A stretch of DNA of 64,000 bases from Altererythrobacter sp. B11. GTDB taxonomy: Bacteria; Pseudomonadota; Alphaproteobacteria; Sphingomonadales; Sphingomonadaceae. Below, one piece after another: positions 16,395-25,349 of this stretch. The stretch's first letter is position 1. Each line of letters starts with the position of its first letter. Location of the stretch: assembly GCF_003569745.1 (NCBI RefSeq), contig NZ_AP018498.1:2891001-2955000 (forward strand), given 5' to 3'. A model generated the notes under the pieces. It was not told where the DNA came from. It searched no databases and was given only the letters and a program-made list of their open reading frames with translations. The position numbers and the translations under genes were made by a program.

Positions 16395-18062
16395 TTGTCT
16401 ACACAAGCTGCCGCGATCGAGGAGCACCAGGGCAACCGCTTCGGCCAGGCCGAACGCGATCTGGTGGCGCTGGGAATCGCGATTTCAGCACTGATCCTGT
16501 TCGTCGGAACGGGCGGCCGGCTGATGCCGCAAATCATCCGTTCGTGGCTGGGCCAGGGTGACCCGCCCGACGTGCTGCTGACCAACGCCGTCCTGCTCAA
16601 CATCGCGCTGCTGATCTTCGGCTGGCGCCGCTACGAGGAACTGCGCCGGGAAGTCGCGCAGCGCCGCACGGCTGAGCAGCGTGCCCGGCAACTGGCAGAG
16701 ATCGACCCGCTGACCGGCTGCCACAACCGGCGCAGCGGCCCGCCCGCCATCGCGCGTCTCTGCGCGAGCGAGGCGAGCCTCGGCGGCGCCGTGGCGGTGT
16801 TGATGCTCGATCTCGACAATTTCAAGCACATCAACGATCTGAACGGCCACAAGGTGGGCGATCAGGTGCTGATGGAAGTCGCCCGTCGCGTGCGGCGTCG
16901 CTTGCCCTCCGACGGGGTAATCGCGCGCATCGGGGGAGACGAGTTCGTCCTCGCCCTGCCCTTCGATCCGGCAGATCTGGCCGCGGTGGACCGCTTCGCC
17001 ACGCGCCTCATCGAAGCGGTCTCGCAGCCGATCCATCATGAAGACGTCTGCGTCGAAGCCACCGTATCGGTGGGGATCGCCCGCGCCGTCTGTCGTGAGG
17101 GGGAAGAGAACGTCGGCGAGGACCTGATTCACCCTGCCGACGTCGCCATGTATGCCGCCAAGAAGCGCGGCCGGAACCGCTATGTGTGGTTTGACGAGCG
17201 CATGGAAGAGGAGCGGCGGCTCCGCAACGAGCTGGAAACCGGCATCCGCCGCGGGCTCGCCCGCGGGGAGTTCGTGCCCTTTTACGAGCAGCAGGTCGAT
17301 CTCGCGACCGGGGAGCTGGTCGGCTTCGAAATGCTCGCGCGGTGGAATTCGCCGCAGTTCGGCCTCGTGGGGCCGGAAACCTTCATCCCCATCGCCGAGG
17401 AGATGGACCTGATCGCCGACCTTTCGGAATCGGTCATCCGGCAGGCCCTCCTCGACGCGAAGGAGTGGGATCCCAGCCTGTCCCTCTCGGTCAACATCTC
17501 CCCGCTGCAGTTGCGCGACCCGTGGTTCGCCCAGCGCATCCTGCGGCTGCTGGCGGATACCGGCTTCCCGCCCGCGCGGCTGGAGATCGAGATTACCGAG
17601 AACTGCCTGCATGAAGACCTGGCCGCCGTGCAGGCGATCGTCGGCAGCCTCAAGAACCAGGGTATCCGCCTGAGCCTCGACGATTTCGGCACTGGCTATG
17701 CCAGCATTTCGCAGCTGCGCTCGCTGCCGTTCGACCGGCTCAAGATCGATCGCAGCTTCGTGACGGAACTGGCCAAGGACGGCAGCAACAATTCGCTGGT
17801 GGAATCCATCGTCTCGATCGGGCGCGGCCTTTCGCTGCCGGTGACCGCTGAAGGGGTGGAAACGCCCGCCGTGCTGGAGGCGCTGCGCAAGATGGGCGAC
17901 CTCAAGGGCCAGGGCTATCTCTACGGCAAGCCGGAAGATGGCGAGACCACCCGCGCCCGCCTTGCGGCTCTGCACCGCCTCGTGGGCGACGCTCTTGCCG
18001 GAGCGGGCGAGGTTGCCGCCGAAGCGTTGGGAGCCGGGCCCGCCGAGCGCAAGGCTCTCTGA
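16395..18062 (+). CDS. Membrane-bound GGDEF-EAL protein (c-di-GMP turnover)
   Basis: A 555-residue protein starting at TTG (GGGGAG eight bases before). Two hydrophobic segments (about residues 22-42 and 60-77) anchor it, then a GGDEF domain (about 95-268) and an EAL domain (about 278-520). The GGDEF motif is intact (180-184). The inhibitory I-site position reads LPSD, lacking the RxxD arginine. In the EAL domain the signature reads EML (312-314), with NIS at 367-369, DDFGTGY and AEGVET present, so phosphodiesterase residues look complete. It could therefore make and degrade c-di-GMP, with the net direction unknown. No extracytoplasmic sensor domain of any size is visible. Confidence 0.9.
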   Translation: MSTQAAAIEEHQGNRFGQAERDLVALGIAISALILFVGTGGRLMPQIIRSWLGQGDPPDVLLTNAVLLNIALLIFGWRRYEELRREVAQRRTAEQRARQLAEIDPLTGCHNRRSGPPAIARLCASEASLGGAVAVLMLDLDNFKHINDLNGHKVGDQVLMEVARRVRRRLPSDGVIARIGGDEFVLALPFDPADLAAVDRFATRLIEAVSQPIHHEDVCVEATVSVGIARAVCREGEENVGEDLIHPADVAMYAAKKRGRNRYVWFDERMEEERRLRNELETGIRRGLARGEFVPFYEQQVDLATGELVGFEMLARWNSPQFGLVGPETFIPIAEEMDLIADLSESVIRQALLDAKEWDPSLSLSVNISPLQLRDPWFAQRILRLLADTGFPPARLEIEITENCLHEDLAAVQAIVGSLKNQGIRLSLDDFGTGYASISQLRSLPFDRLKIDRSFVTELAKDGSNNSLVESIVSIGRGLSLPVTAEGVETPAVLEALRKMGDLKGQGYLYGKPEDGETTRARLAALHRLVGDALAGAGEVAAEALGAGPAERKAL

Positions 18063-18122
18063 CCGGGCGCCGGGGCGCTCCTGCCCATTGCCCTTGGGCC
18101 ACGCGGCCACTAGGTGGCACGG

Positions 18123-18932
18123 ATGCGCGCCTCCTTCACCAAGATGCATGGCCTCGGCAATGATTTCGTCGTGCTCGACGCACGCGAAGCGGCGCTTCCC
18201 GCCATCACGCCAGCCTTCGCCCGCGCAGTGGCCGACCGGCATACGGGCATCGGCTGCGATCAGCTGATCCTGCTCGAACGCTCGGCCACGGCCGATCTCA
18301 GGATGCGCATCTACAATGCCGATGGCAGCGAAGTGGGCGCCTGCGGCAATGCCTCGCGCGCGGTCGCCCTCCTCCACGGCTCTCCGGCAGTGATTGAAAC
18401 CGCCGGCGGCCTGATCGAAGTATGCCCCAGCGAAGGGGGCGCCGCCGTGGACATGGGCGAACCGCGCTTCGGCTGGGACGATGTGCCGCTGGCCTACCCC
18501 ATGGACACCATGGCCCTGCCAGTCGGGTGGGACGAGCTGGAACGGCCCGTGGCGGTCAACGTCGGCAATCCGCATGCCGTGTTCTTCGTGCGCGATGCCG
18601 ACAAGGTGGAGCTGGACGTGCTCGGCCCGGTGATCGAGCGCGATGCGCTGTTCCCCGAACGGATCAACGTCAATGTCGCCACGGTGGACAGCCGCAGCGA
18701 AATCCGCCTGCATGTGTGGGAACGCGGCGCCGGCCTCACCCGCGCCTGCGGCACCGGCGCCTGCGCCACGGCGGTGGCGGCCATGCGGCGCGGGCTGGTG
18801 GACCGCACGGTGACGGTGCACCTGCCCGGCGGCTCGCTGCAGATCGACTGGGGCGAAGACAATCACATCACCATGACCGGCCCCGCGACGGAGAGCTTCC
18901 GCGGCAGCTTCGACTGGGGGGCCTTCGCTTGA
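18123..18932 (+). CDS. dapF: Diaminopimelate epimerase
   Basis: A 269-residue enzyme that interconverts LL- and meso-diaminopimelate for lysine and peptidoglycan synthesis. Both catalytic cysteines are visible, in EVGACGNASRAVA and in TRACGTGACATAVA, and the start KMHGLGNDFVVLDA is typical. An upstream in-frame GTG at 18114 is possible but the ATG at 18123 fits better. The following mtaB begins inside its stop codon. Confidence 0.97.
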   Translation: MRASFTKMHGLGNDFVVLDAREAALPAITPAFARAVADRHTGIGCDQLILLERSATADLRMRIYNADGSEVGACGNASRAVALLHGSPAVIETAGGLIEVCPSEGGAAVDMGEPRFGWDDVPLAYPMDTMALPVGWDELERPVAVNVGNPHAVFFVRDADKVELDVLGPVIERDALFPERINVNVATVDSRSEIRLHVWERGAGLTRACGTGACATAVAAMRRGLVDRTVTVHLPGGSLQIDWGEDNHITMTGPATESFRGSFDWGAFA

Positions 18933-20113
18933 GCGCAGCGCCTTCCGTCGAAGTCGTCTCGCTGGGTTGCCGCCTGAATATCGCCGAGAGCGAGCGCATC
19001 CGTGCGCTGCTGGCCGAAGAGCGCGATGTGGTGGTGGTGAACAGCTGTGCCGTCACCTCGGAAGCGGTGCGGCAGACGCGCCAGGCGATCCGCCGCGCGC
19101 GCCGTTCGCGCCCCTCCGCCCGCCTGCTGGTAACCGGCTGCGCGGCCGAGGTGGAGCGGCAGCAGCTTTCCGCCATGCCCGAAGTGGACGGGCTGATCGC
19201 CAACGCCGAGAAGCTCGACCCGCGCGCCTGGAACGTGCCGCCCCGCGCCGCGCCCGTACCGGGGCTGCACACGCGCGCCTTCGTGGCGGTGCAGAACGGC
19301 TGCGATCATGCCTGCACCTTCTGCGTGATCCCCCAGGGGCGCGGACCCAGCCGCTCGCTCAGCGTGGCGGAGGTGCTGCGCGAGGTAGAGCGCCACCTTG
19401 CCAATGCCGCGCCGGAAGTGGTGCTGACCGGAGTGGACGTGACCAGCTGGGGGCATGATCTCCCGGGCTCGCCGTCGCTTGGCCAACTCGTCCGCGCGGT
19501 GCTGGACGCATTCCCCAGCCTCGCCCGCCTGCGCATGTCTTCGCTCGACGGCGTGGAGATCGACCCGCTGCTGTTCGAGCTGATCGCGCATGAGCCGCGG
19601 GTGATGCCGCATCTGCATCTCTCGCTGCAGCATGGGCATGATCTCATCCTCAAGCGCATGAAGCGGCGGCACCTGCGGCGCGACGCCGAAGACATCGTCG
19701 GCCGCCTGCGCGAGGCGCGGCCCGATCTTGCCGTCGGCGCCGATCTCATCGCCGGCTTCCCGACCGAGGACGAGGCGATGCACGCGGCCAATCGTTCCAT
19801 CCTGCGCGAGCTGCGCATCGTCCACGGCCATATCTTCCCCTATTCGCCGCGCCCCGGCACCCCGGCCGCGCGCATGCCGCAGGTCGAAAAGCCGGTTATC
19901 CGCCGCCGCGCCGCCGAATTGCGCGAGGATGTGGCTGCGGTGCGGGAGGACTGGCTGCGCTCCCTCATCGGTCAGCCACTGTCCGTGCTCGCGGAGAAGG
20001 ACGGGACCGGCTATTCCCCGCAATTCGCCCGCGTGAGCCTGCCCGAAGGCACGCGTCCCGGCACCATCGTCACCGTCGTCCCCCAAACGCTCGAACAAGG
20101 CCTTCTGCGATGA
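18929..20113 (+). CDS. mtaB: tRNA t6A37 methylthiotransferase MtaB (MiaB-like radical SAM)
   Basis: A 394-residue methylthiotransferase starting at TTG, four bases overlapping dapF. The N-terminal MTTase domain has cysteines in SLGCRLN, VNSCAVTSEA and VTGCAAE that bind the auxiliary Fe-S cluster. The radical SAM cluster motif CxxxCxxC is in NGCDHACTFCVIPQGRG (about residue 125). The family sequence LSLQHGHDLILKRMKRRH and ADLIAGFPTE follow, and a short TRAM-like C-terminus ends the protein. It converts t6A37 to ms2t6A37 in tRNA decoding ANN codons. It is translationally linked to dapF before it and ftsY after it. Confidence 0.93.
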   Translation: MSAAPSVEVVSLGCRLNIAESERIRALLAEERDVVVVNSCAVTSEAVRQTRQAIRRARRSRPSARLLVTGCAAEVERQQLSAMPEVDGLIANAEKLDPRAWNVPPRAAPVPGLHTRAFVAVQNGCDHACTFCVIPQGRGPSRSLSVAEVLREVERHLANAAPEVVLTGVDVTSWGHDLPGSPSLGQLVRAVLDAFPSLARLRMSSLDGVEIDPLLFELIAHEPRVMPHLHLSLQHGHDLILKRMKRRHLRRDAEDIVGRLREARPDLAVGADLIAGFPTEDEAMHAANRSILRELRIVHGHIFPYSPRPGTPAARMPQVEKPVIRRRAAELREDVAAVREDWLRSLIGQPLSVLAEKDGTGYSPQFARVSLPEGTRPGTIVTVVPQTLEQGLLR

Positions 20114-21033
20114 GCGGCACAAGCTGGACCGACCGCCTCTTCGGCGGTTTCCGCAAGACCTCCGAACGGCTTTCGGAAAACCTAGCCGGCGCCGTGAGCA
20201 CGGCGACGCTGGACGATGCAACGCTGGACGAGGTGGAGGACGCGCTGATCCTCTCCGACCTCGGCCCCAGCGCCGCGGCCCGGATCCGCGCGCGGCTGGC
20301 GGAAAAGCGCTTCGGCCTGTCCATCACGGAGCGCGAGCTGAAGGAAGCCGTGGCGGAGGAAATCGCCGCCATCCTGCGCCCGGTGGCGAAGCCGCTGGAG
20401 ATCACCGCCTTCCCGCGCCCGCAGGTGATCCTTGTAATCGGCGTCAACGGCAGCGGCAAGACGACCACGATCGCCAAGCTTGCGCATCTGTTCCAGGAAG
20501 ACGATTACGGCGTGCTGCTGGCGGCCGGCGACACCTTCCGCGCGGCGGCGATCGGCCAGCTGGCCGTTTGGGCCGACCGCATCGGGGTGGACATCGTGAA
20601 GGGGCCGGAAGGCGGCGATCCGGCCAGCATCGTCTTCGATGCGGTGAAACAGGCCACCGCGACCGGTATCGATGCGCTGGTGGTGGACACCGCCGGCCGC
20701 CTGCAGAACAAGCGCGAGCTGATGGACGAGCTGGCGAAGATCCGCCGCGTGCTAGGCCGCCTCAACCCTGAAGCGCCGCATGACGTGGTGCTGGTGCTGG
20801 ATGCGACCAATGGGCAGAACGCGCTGAACCAGATCGACGTGTTTCGCGAAGTCGCCGGTGTCACCGGCCTCATCATGACCAAGCTCGATGGAACGGCGCG
20901 CGGCGGCGTGCTGGTGGCCGCAGCAGAACAATATGGCCTGCCCATCCATGCGATCGGCGTGGGGGAGAAGATCGACGATCTTCGCCCCTTCGATCCCGAT
21001 CTCGTCGCCCGCGTTATCGCCGGCGTGGCGTGA
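20110..21033 (+). CDS. ftsY: Signal recognition particle receptor FtsY
   Basis: A 307-residue SRP GTPase. The N-domain (about residues 5-85) is followed by the G-domain with Walker A GVNGSGKTTTIAKLA, the AAGDTFRAAA motif, VVDTAGRLQNKREL and TKLDGTARGG. It lacks the long acidic A-domain of E. coli FtsY, which is normal in alphaproteobacteria. It docks ribosome-SRP complexes at the membrane; the SRP RNA is encoded at 59.2 kb in this window. It overlaps mtaB by four bases. Confidence 0.97.
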   Translation: MSGTSWTDRLFGGFRKTSERLSENLAGAVSTATLDDATLDEVEDALILSDLGPSAAARIRARLAEKRFGLSITERELKEAVAEEIAAILRPVAKPLEITAFPRPQVILVIGVNGSGKTTTIAKLAHLFQEDDYGVLLAAGDTFRAAAIGQLAVWADRIGVDIVKGPEGGDPASIVFDAVKQATATGIDALVVDTAGRLQNKRELMDELAKIRRVLGRLNPEAPHDVVLVLDATNGQNALNQIDVFREVAGVTGLIMTKLDGTARGGVLVAAAEQYGLPIHAIGVGEKIDDLRPFDPDLVARVIAGVA

Positions 21034-21056
21034 CGGCCCCAAGGAACCAACAACCC

Positions 21057-21695
21057 ATGGCAGAGAACAAGAAGCGCTCCGGCTGGCTCAATGTCGGCAT
21101 CGACTACGGGCCGCTGATCGCCTTCCTCGCGGTCTATTACGTGAAGGCGCCGGAGGACAAGACGGACAGCGTCGGCGTTGTGCTGGCGGTGGTCCACAGC
21201 ACCGGCGCCTTCATCGTCGCGGCGCTGGTGGCGCTGGCCCTATCGCGCTGGCTGCTCGGCACGATTTCGCGCATGCTGCTGCTTTCCACCATTCTCATCG
21301 TCGGCTTCGGCGGGCTGACGATCCTGCTGCGCGATCCCTTCTACGTGCAGGTCAAGCCCACCGTGCTGTACCTGTTCTTCGGCATCGTGCTGCTGCTGGG
21401 CTGGATACGGGGCAAGGCCCTGCTGCAATGGCTGCTGGAAGCCGCCTTCGAAGGGTTGAACGAGCAGGGCTGGCTCAAGCTCTCGCGCAATTGGGGCGTG
21501 TTCTTCCTGTTCCTCGCCGCGCTGAACGAAGGCCTGCGCCATTTCCTCAGCTTCGGGGACTGGCTCACCGCCAAGGTGTGGGTGTTCATGCCGCTGAGCT
21601 TCCTCTTCACCTTCAGCCAGTTGCCGATGCTGCTACGCCACGGGCTCAGCGCCGGCAGCGAGGAAGAGGTGGTGGAGAACCCGCCAATCGACTGA
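21057..21695 (+). CDS. Intracellular septation protein YciB/IspZ family
   Basis: A 212-residue membrane protein with five or more hydrophobic segments. Family signatures are DYGPLIAFLAVYY near the start, the KPTVLYLFFGIVLLLGW stretch, and LNEGLRHFLS/FTFSQLPMLLR near the end. The YciB family contributes to envelope integrity and septation, with no enzymatic activity known. The ATG at 21057 is preceded by AAGGA; a GTG at 21030 overlapping the ftsY stop would add nine residues. It is the last gene of the dapF-mtaB-ftsY group and converges with kup. Confidence 0.88.
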   Translation: MAENKKRSGWLNVGIDYGPLIAFLAVYYVKAPEDKTDSVGVVLAVVHSTGAFIVAALVALALSRWLLGTISRMLLLSTILIVGFGGLTILLRDPFYVQVKPTVLYLFFGIVLLLGWIRGKALLQWLLEAAFEGLNEQGWLKLSRNWGVFFLFLAALNEGLRHFLSFGDWLTAKVWVFMPLSFLFTFSQLPMLLRHGLSAGSEEEVVENPPID

Positions 21696-21766
21696 TCGCC
21701 CGGCGCTGCGGCGGGAGCGAAGGCCGCCTCCCCCTTGCCCTGGGCTCGCAGCCCGGCTGAGCGGCC

Positions 21767-23662
21767 TCAGATCTCGACCTGGCTCCCCAGTTCCACCACG
21801 CGGTTGGTGGGCAGGCGGAAAAACTCCATCGGCGTTGCCGCGTTGCGCATCATCCAGGCGAAGAGCTTCTCCCGCCATATGGCCATGCCGGGCTTTTCGG
21901 CGCTGAGCAGCGTCTGGCGCGAGAGGAAGAAGCTGGTCTGCATCATGTTGAACGGCCCGCCGCACATGGTGGCACCCTTCAGCGCGCTGGGCACGTCGGT
22001 TTCTTCCATGAAGCCGTAATGCAGCTTCACGCGATAGAAGCCGTCGCCAATCTCCTTCGCCTCCATCCGCTGTGTCGGATCGACATAGGGAACGCCGGCG
22101 ACCTGCACCGTCAGCACCACCACGCGTTCATGCAGCACCTTGTTGTGCTTGATGTTGTGGAGCAGCGCCGAAGGCGTTCCGCTGGAGCCGGAGTTCATGA
22201 AGATCGCTGTGCCCGGCACCGTCACCGTGCTGTTGCGCGCGGACTTCGCGAAGATGTCCAGCGGCAGGCCGACTTCGGTCATCCGCTCGTGCATCAGGCG
22301 GCGCCCCTTGGCCCAGGTGGTCAGCAGGGTGAAGGCGATCCCGCCGATCAGCAGCGGGAACCAGCCGCCATCGGCCACCTTGGTGAAGTTCGCCGCAAAA
22401 TAGGCGCCGTCCACGATGAAGAACACCAGCACGGCGGGCACGCCCAGCCACCATTTCCACTTCCACACCGCCAGCAGCATCACCGCCAGCAGGCAGGTGT
22501 CGATCAGCATCGCCCCCGTCACCGCGATGCCATAGGCGGAGGCGAGATTGGACGAATTGCGGAAGAACAGCACCAGCAGGATCACCGAGAAGCACAGCAC
22601 CCAGTTGATCAGCGGGATATAGATCTGGCCGTGATGCTCGTCGCTGGTATGCAGGATCGACAGGCGCGGGATGAAGCCCAGCTGGATCGCCTGGTGCGTG
22701 ACCGAGAAGGAGCCCGAAATCACCGCCTGGCTGGCGATAAAGGTGGCGCCCGTTGCCAGCAGCACCAGCGGCAGGCGCAGGCTTTCCGGGGCGAGGAAGA
22801 AGAACGGGTTCTGGATCGCCTCGGCCGCGGCGGCATCGCCCAGGCTGATGATCATCGCGCCCTGCCCGAAATAGTTCAGCAGCAGGCACGGCATCACGAA
22901 GCCGAACCATGAAAGCCGCATGGGGCCGCGGCCGAAATGGCCCATGTCCGAATAGAGCGCTTCCGAACCCGTCACCGCCAGCACGACGGAGCCGAGCGCC
23001 AGGAAGGCCAGCCACTTGTCCAGCAGGAAGAACTGGATCGCGTACCAGGGGTTGAGCGCGATGAGGATGCCGGGCGCCTGCGCGATATGGATCACGCCCA
23101 GCACCGCCAGCACTGCAAAATAGACCAGCATCACCGGCGCAAACAGCGCGCCCACCTTGGTCGTACCGCGCTTCTGGATCAGGAACAGCGCCACCAGCAG
23201 CACCAGCGCGATCGGGATGACGAAGGCGCCCATTCGGCGATCGACCACCGTCAGGCCTTCCACGGCCGACAGCACCGACACCGCCGGCGTGATCATGCTG
23301 TCGCCATAGAACAGCGCCGTGGCGAACACGCCCAGCATCACCGCGATCCAGCCATAGCTGGATTTCTTGAGGAAGCGCGAGATCAACGCGACCAGCGCCA
23401 GCGTGCCGCCCTGCCCGTTGTTGTCCGCGCGCATGAGCAGCGCGACATACTGGATCGAGACGACCAGCGTCATCGACCAGAAGATCAGGCTGACCACGCC
23501 CATGATATGGGCATCGTCGATGGCCAGTTTGTGCGGCCCCACGAAGGTTTCGCGGAAGGCGTAGATCGGGCTGGTGCCGATATCGCCGAAGACGATACCG
23601 ATAGCACCCACCGCCAGCTTCAGCCGGGCGGACACAGGTCGTTCAGCTTGTGCAGCGCTCAT
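21767..23662 (-). CDS. kup: Low-affinity potassium uptake protein Kup
   Basis: A 631-residue potassium transporter of the KUP/HAK/KT family. About 12 membrane segments are followed by a C-terminal cytoplasmic region of about 170 residues. Recognisable blocks are [20 protein letters not shown] at the N-terminus, [14 protein letters not shown], and [13 protein letters not shown]. It imports K+ with protons. The gene is monocistronic, between the convergent yciB and the ccm operon. Confidence 0.95.
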   Translation of the reverse strand: MSAAQAERPVSARLKLAVGAIGIVFGDIGTSPIYAFRETFVGPHKLAIDDAHIMGVVSLIFWSMTLVVSIQYVALLMRADNNGQGGTLALVALISRFLKKSSYGWIAVMLGVFATALFYGDSMITPAVSVLSAVEGLTVVDRRMGAFVIPIALVLLVALFLIQKRGTTKVGALFAPVMLVYFAVLAVLGVIHIAQAPGILIALNPWYAIQFFLLDKWLAFLALGSVVLAVTGSEALYSDMGHFGRGPMRLSWFGFVMPCLLLNYFGQGAMIISLGDAAAAEAIQNPFFFLAPESLRLPLVLLATGATFIASQAVISGSFSVTHQAIQLGFIPRLSILHTSDEHHGQIYIPLINWVLCFSVILLVLFFRNSSNLASAYGIAVTGAMLIDTCLLAVMLLAVWKWKWWLGVPAVLVFFIVDGAYFAANFTKVADGGWFPLLIGGIAFTLLTTWAKGRRLMHERMTEVGLPLDIFAKSARNSTVTVPGTAIFMNSGSSGTPSALLHNIKHNKVLHERVVVLTVQVAGVPYVDPTQRMEAKEIGDGFYRVKLHYGFMEETDVPSALKGATMCGGPFNMMQTSFFLSRQTLLSAEKPGMAIWREKLFAWMMRNAATPMEFFRLPTNRVVELGSQVEI

Positions 23663-23755
23663 CGGCTTTGGCAGCCCCTCTTGCAGCTCTCGCGCAGCGA
23701 AGCGCGGCGCTTAGCAGCGGTTCGGGACACTATCAACTTGGCCGGATCCGGCATG

Positions 23756-24409
23756 TCACTGGCCGCCGGCGCTCTGCGCGGCATTCACCTGCGCAATCAG
23801 GGCATCCAATCGGGCGAGCCGTTCTTGCATGACCGCCCGCCCCGCCGCATCGGCAGGCGCGCGGGCCAGAGTCTGCGCCCACATCTGCCGCCCTTCGAGG
23901 ATGCGGCCATCGCGAATCAACGCGAGGCCGAAGAAATAGCCGGGCCCCAGCCCTTCCCGATCCGCCTGCGAAGCGCGGCGATAGGCGAGCAGCGCCGGTG
24001 CGGTGAGCATCCCGTCGGCATGTTCGACCAAGGCGTTGCCCAGCGCCAGCCAGGCTTCCCCATCACGGGGATTGGCCTCCACCGCGCCGCGCAGCAGCGC
24101 CGCCGCGGTGTCGTATTGCCCCTGCCGGACCATGGCATCGGCCACGATGATCTGGTCGCTGCGGGAGCGACGATCCTCGTCGATCAGCTCCTTGCGCGCG
24201 TCCACCAGCGCCCAGCCATCTTCCGGCGCCCCCTGGCGCGGCTGCTTGGGCGCGCCGGGAAGGCTCGGGCTCGCCTGCAGGGCATAGCCCGCGAGGCCGA
24301 AGGCCAGCGCCGCGGCCAGCGTGGTCCAGCCCCGCTTGCCCACGCCGAGGACGAGGCCGCCCAGCAGGAAGGCGCCGAGTGCCAGTGCAATGACGACAAG
24401 CCAGGTCAT
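23756..24409 (-). CDS. ccmI: Cytochrome c maturation protein CcmI (TPR)
   Basis: A 217-residue protein with two N-terminal membrane segments (about residues 2-22 and 28-46) and a periplasmic TPR region (AAALLRGAVEANPRDGEAWLALGNAL and the repeats after it). CcmI binds apocytochrome c and presents it to the CcmF/H haem ligation complex. Its ATG overlaps the ccmH stop by four bases, and it is the last gene of the leftward ccm operon. The C-terminal part is short compared with Rhodobacter CcmI, as is usual in sphingomonads. Confidence 0.88.
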   Translation of the reverse strand: MTWLVVIALALGAFLLGGLVLGVGKRGWTTLAAALAFGLAGYALQASPSLPGAPKQPRQGAPEDGWALVDARKELIDEDRRSRSDQIIVADAMVRQGQYDTAAALLRGAVEANPRDGEAWLALGNALVEHADGMLTAPALLAYRRASQADREGLGPGYFFGLALIRDGRILEGRQMWAQTLARAPADAAGRAVMQERLARLDALIAQVNAAQSAGGQ

Positions 24410-24813
24410 TTCGTGCCTTTCAGACGGCTGCGGATCACCAGCCCCGCCACCACCAGCAGCAGGGCCGGAATGGCGAACAGCGGCCAGGTGGTGGCGCTGA
24501 TCTCCGGCTTGTAGCTCACATAATCGCCATAGCGATCCATCAGCCAGGCGCGCACCGCCTCCGGATCCTCCCCCGCGGCGATACGGGTGCGGACCTGGTG
24601 GCGCATGTCGCCCGCCATGGGCGCGTCGCTGTCGGCGATGGACTGGCTCTGGCACTTGAGGCAGCGCAGCGTTTCCATCAGCGCCTGCGCCTTCGCTTCC
24701 AGCGCCGGATCGTCCAGCTGGCGATAGGCATAGGGCGCGGGCGGCAGCGCATCTTGCGCCGCAGCCGGAAGGGCGGCGCACAGCAGCGCCAGCACGGCGA
24801 GCAGCAGGCGCAT
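24406..24813 (-). CDS. ccmH: Cytochrome c maturation protein CcmH
   Basis: A 135-residue protein with a signal peptide (cleavage after PAAAQ), the redox motif LRCLKCQSQSIADS that reduces apocytochrome cysteines, and a C-terminal membrane anchor (TTWPLFAIPALLLVVAGLVI). It acts in the periplasm with CcmF, CcmG and CcmI. The ATG at 24813 overlaps the ccmG stop by one base (TGATG). Confidence 0.95.
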   Translation of the reverse strand: MRLLLAVLALLCAALPAAAQDALPPAPYAYRQLDDPALEAKAQALMETLRCLKCQSQSIADSDAPMAGDMRHQVRTRIAAGEDPEAVRAWLMDRYGDYVSYKPEISATTWPLFAIPALLLVVAGLVIRSRLKGTK

Positions 24814-25349
24814 CACGCCCCCGCCTCGCGCAATTTCTGCAGGATCAGCGGCACGTCGTCTTCGCGAATGTCGCCGATATGCTGGTAGCGGATCACGCCC
24901 TTGCCATCGACCACGAAGGTCTCCGGCACGCCGCTGGAGCCAAGGGCCAGCTGAACCGCGCTGATGTCATCCGCGCCTATGCGGCTGTAGGGGTTGCCGT
25001 AATTGCCGAGGAATGCGGCCAGATCCTCCGGCCGGTCACGGATGGCCACGCCCACGATGGTGGCGCCCTGCGCCTCCAGCTCCGCCAGTTGCGGCGCCTC
25101 GGCAGCGCAGGGGATACACCAGCTGGCAAAGATGTTGACCAGCTTCGTCTGCCCGTCTGCCAGATCGGTACTGGCGAGCCCCGGCCGGTCCGCAATCGCG
25201 GGCTTCAGCGCGAAGCTGGGCATCGGCTTGCCGATCATTGCGGAATGGACGAAATCATCCTTCGGACGGGAAAGCTGCAGGGCGAAGAGCCCCAGCAGCG
25301 CGACCACACCGGCCACCACCGCCCACAGGACCAGCCGCAGGCGGCTCAT
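24813..25349 (-). CDS. ccmG: Thiol:disulfide interchange protein CcmG/DsbE
   Basis: A 178-residue membrane-anchored thioredoxin-like protein. One N-terminal membrane segment (about residues 5-25) precedes the fold, whose active site is FASWCIPCAAEAP; the cis-proline region is SSGVPETFVVD. It keeps the CcmH and apocytochrome thiols reduced. A longer frame upstream lies inside ccmF; the ATG at 25349 overlaps ccmF by four bases and starts the anchor. Confidence 0.95.
   Translation of the reverse strand: MSRLRLVLWAVVAGVVALLGLFALQLSRPKDDFVHSAMIGKPMPSFALKPAIADRPGLASTDLADGQTKLVNIFASWCIPCAAEAPQLAELEAQGATIVGVAIRDRPEDLAAFLGNYGNPYSRIGADDISAVQLALGSSGVPETFVVDGKGVIRYQHIGDIREDDVPLILQKLREAGA

Noticed and set aside
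16485-18866. A 793-codon minus-strand frame under the GGDEF-EAL and dapF genes
   Set aside because: Both sense genes have intact catalytic motifs; the antisense frame has no recognisable domain.
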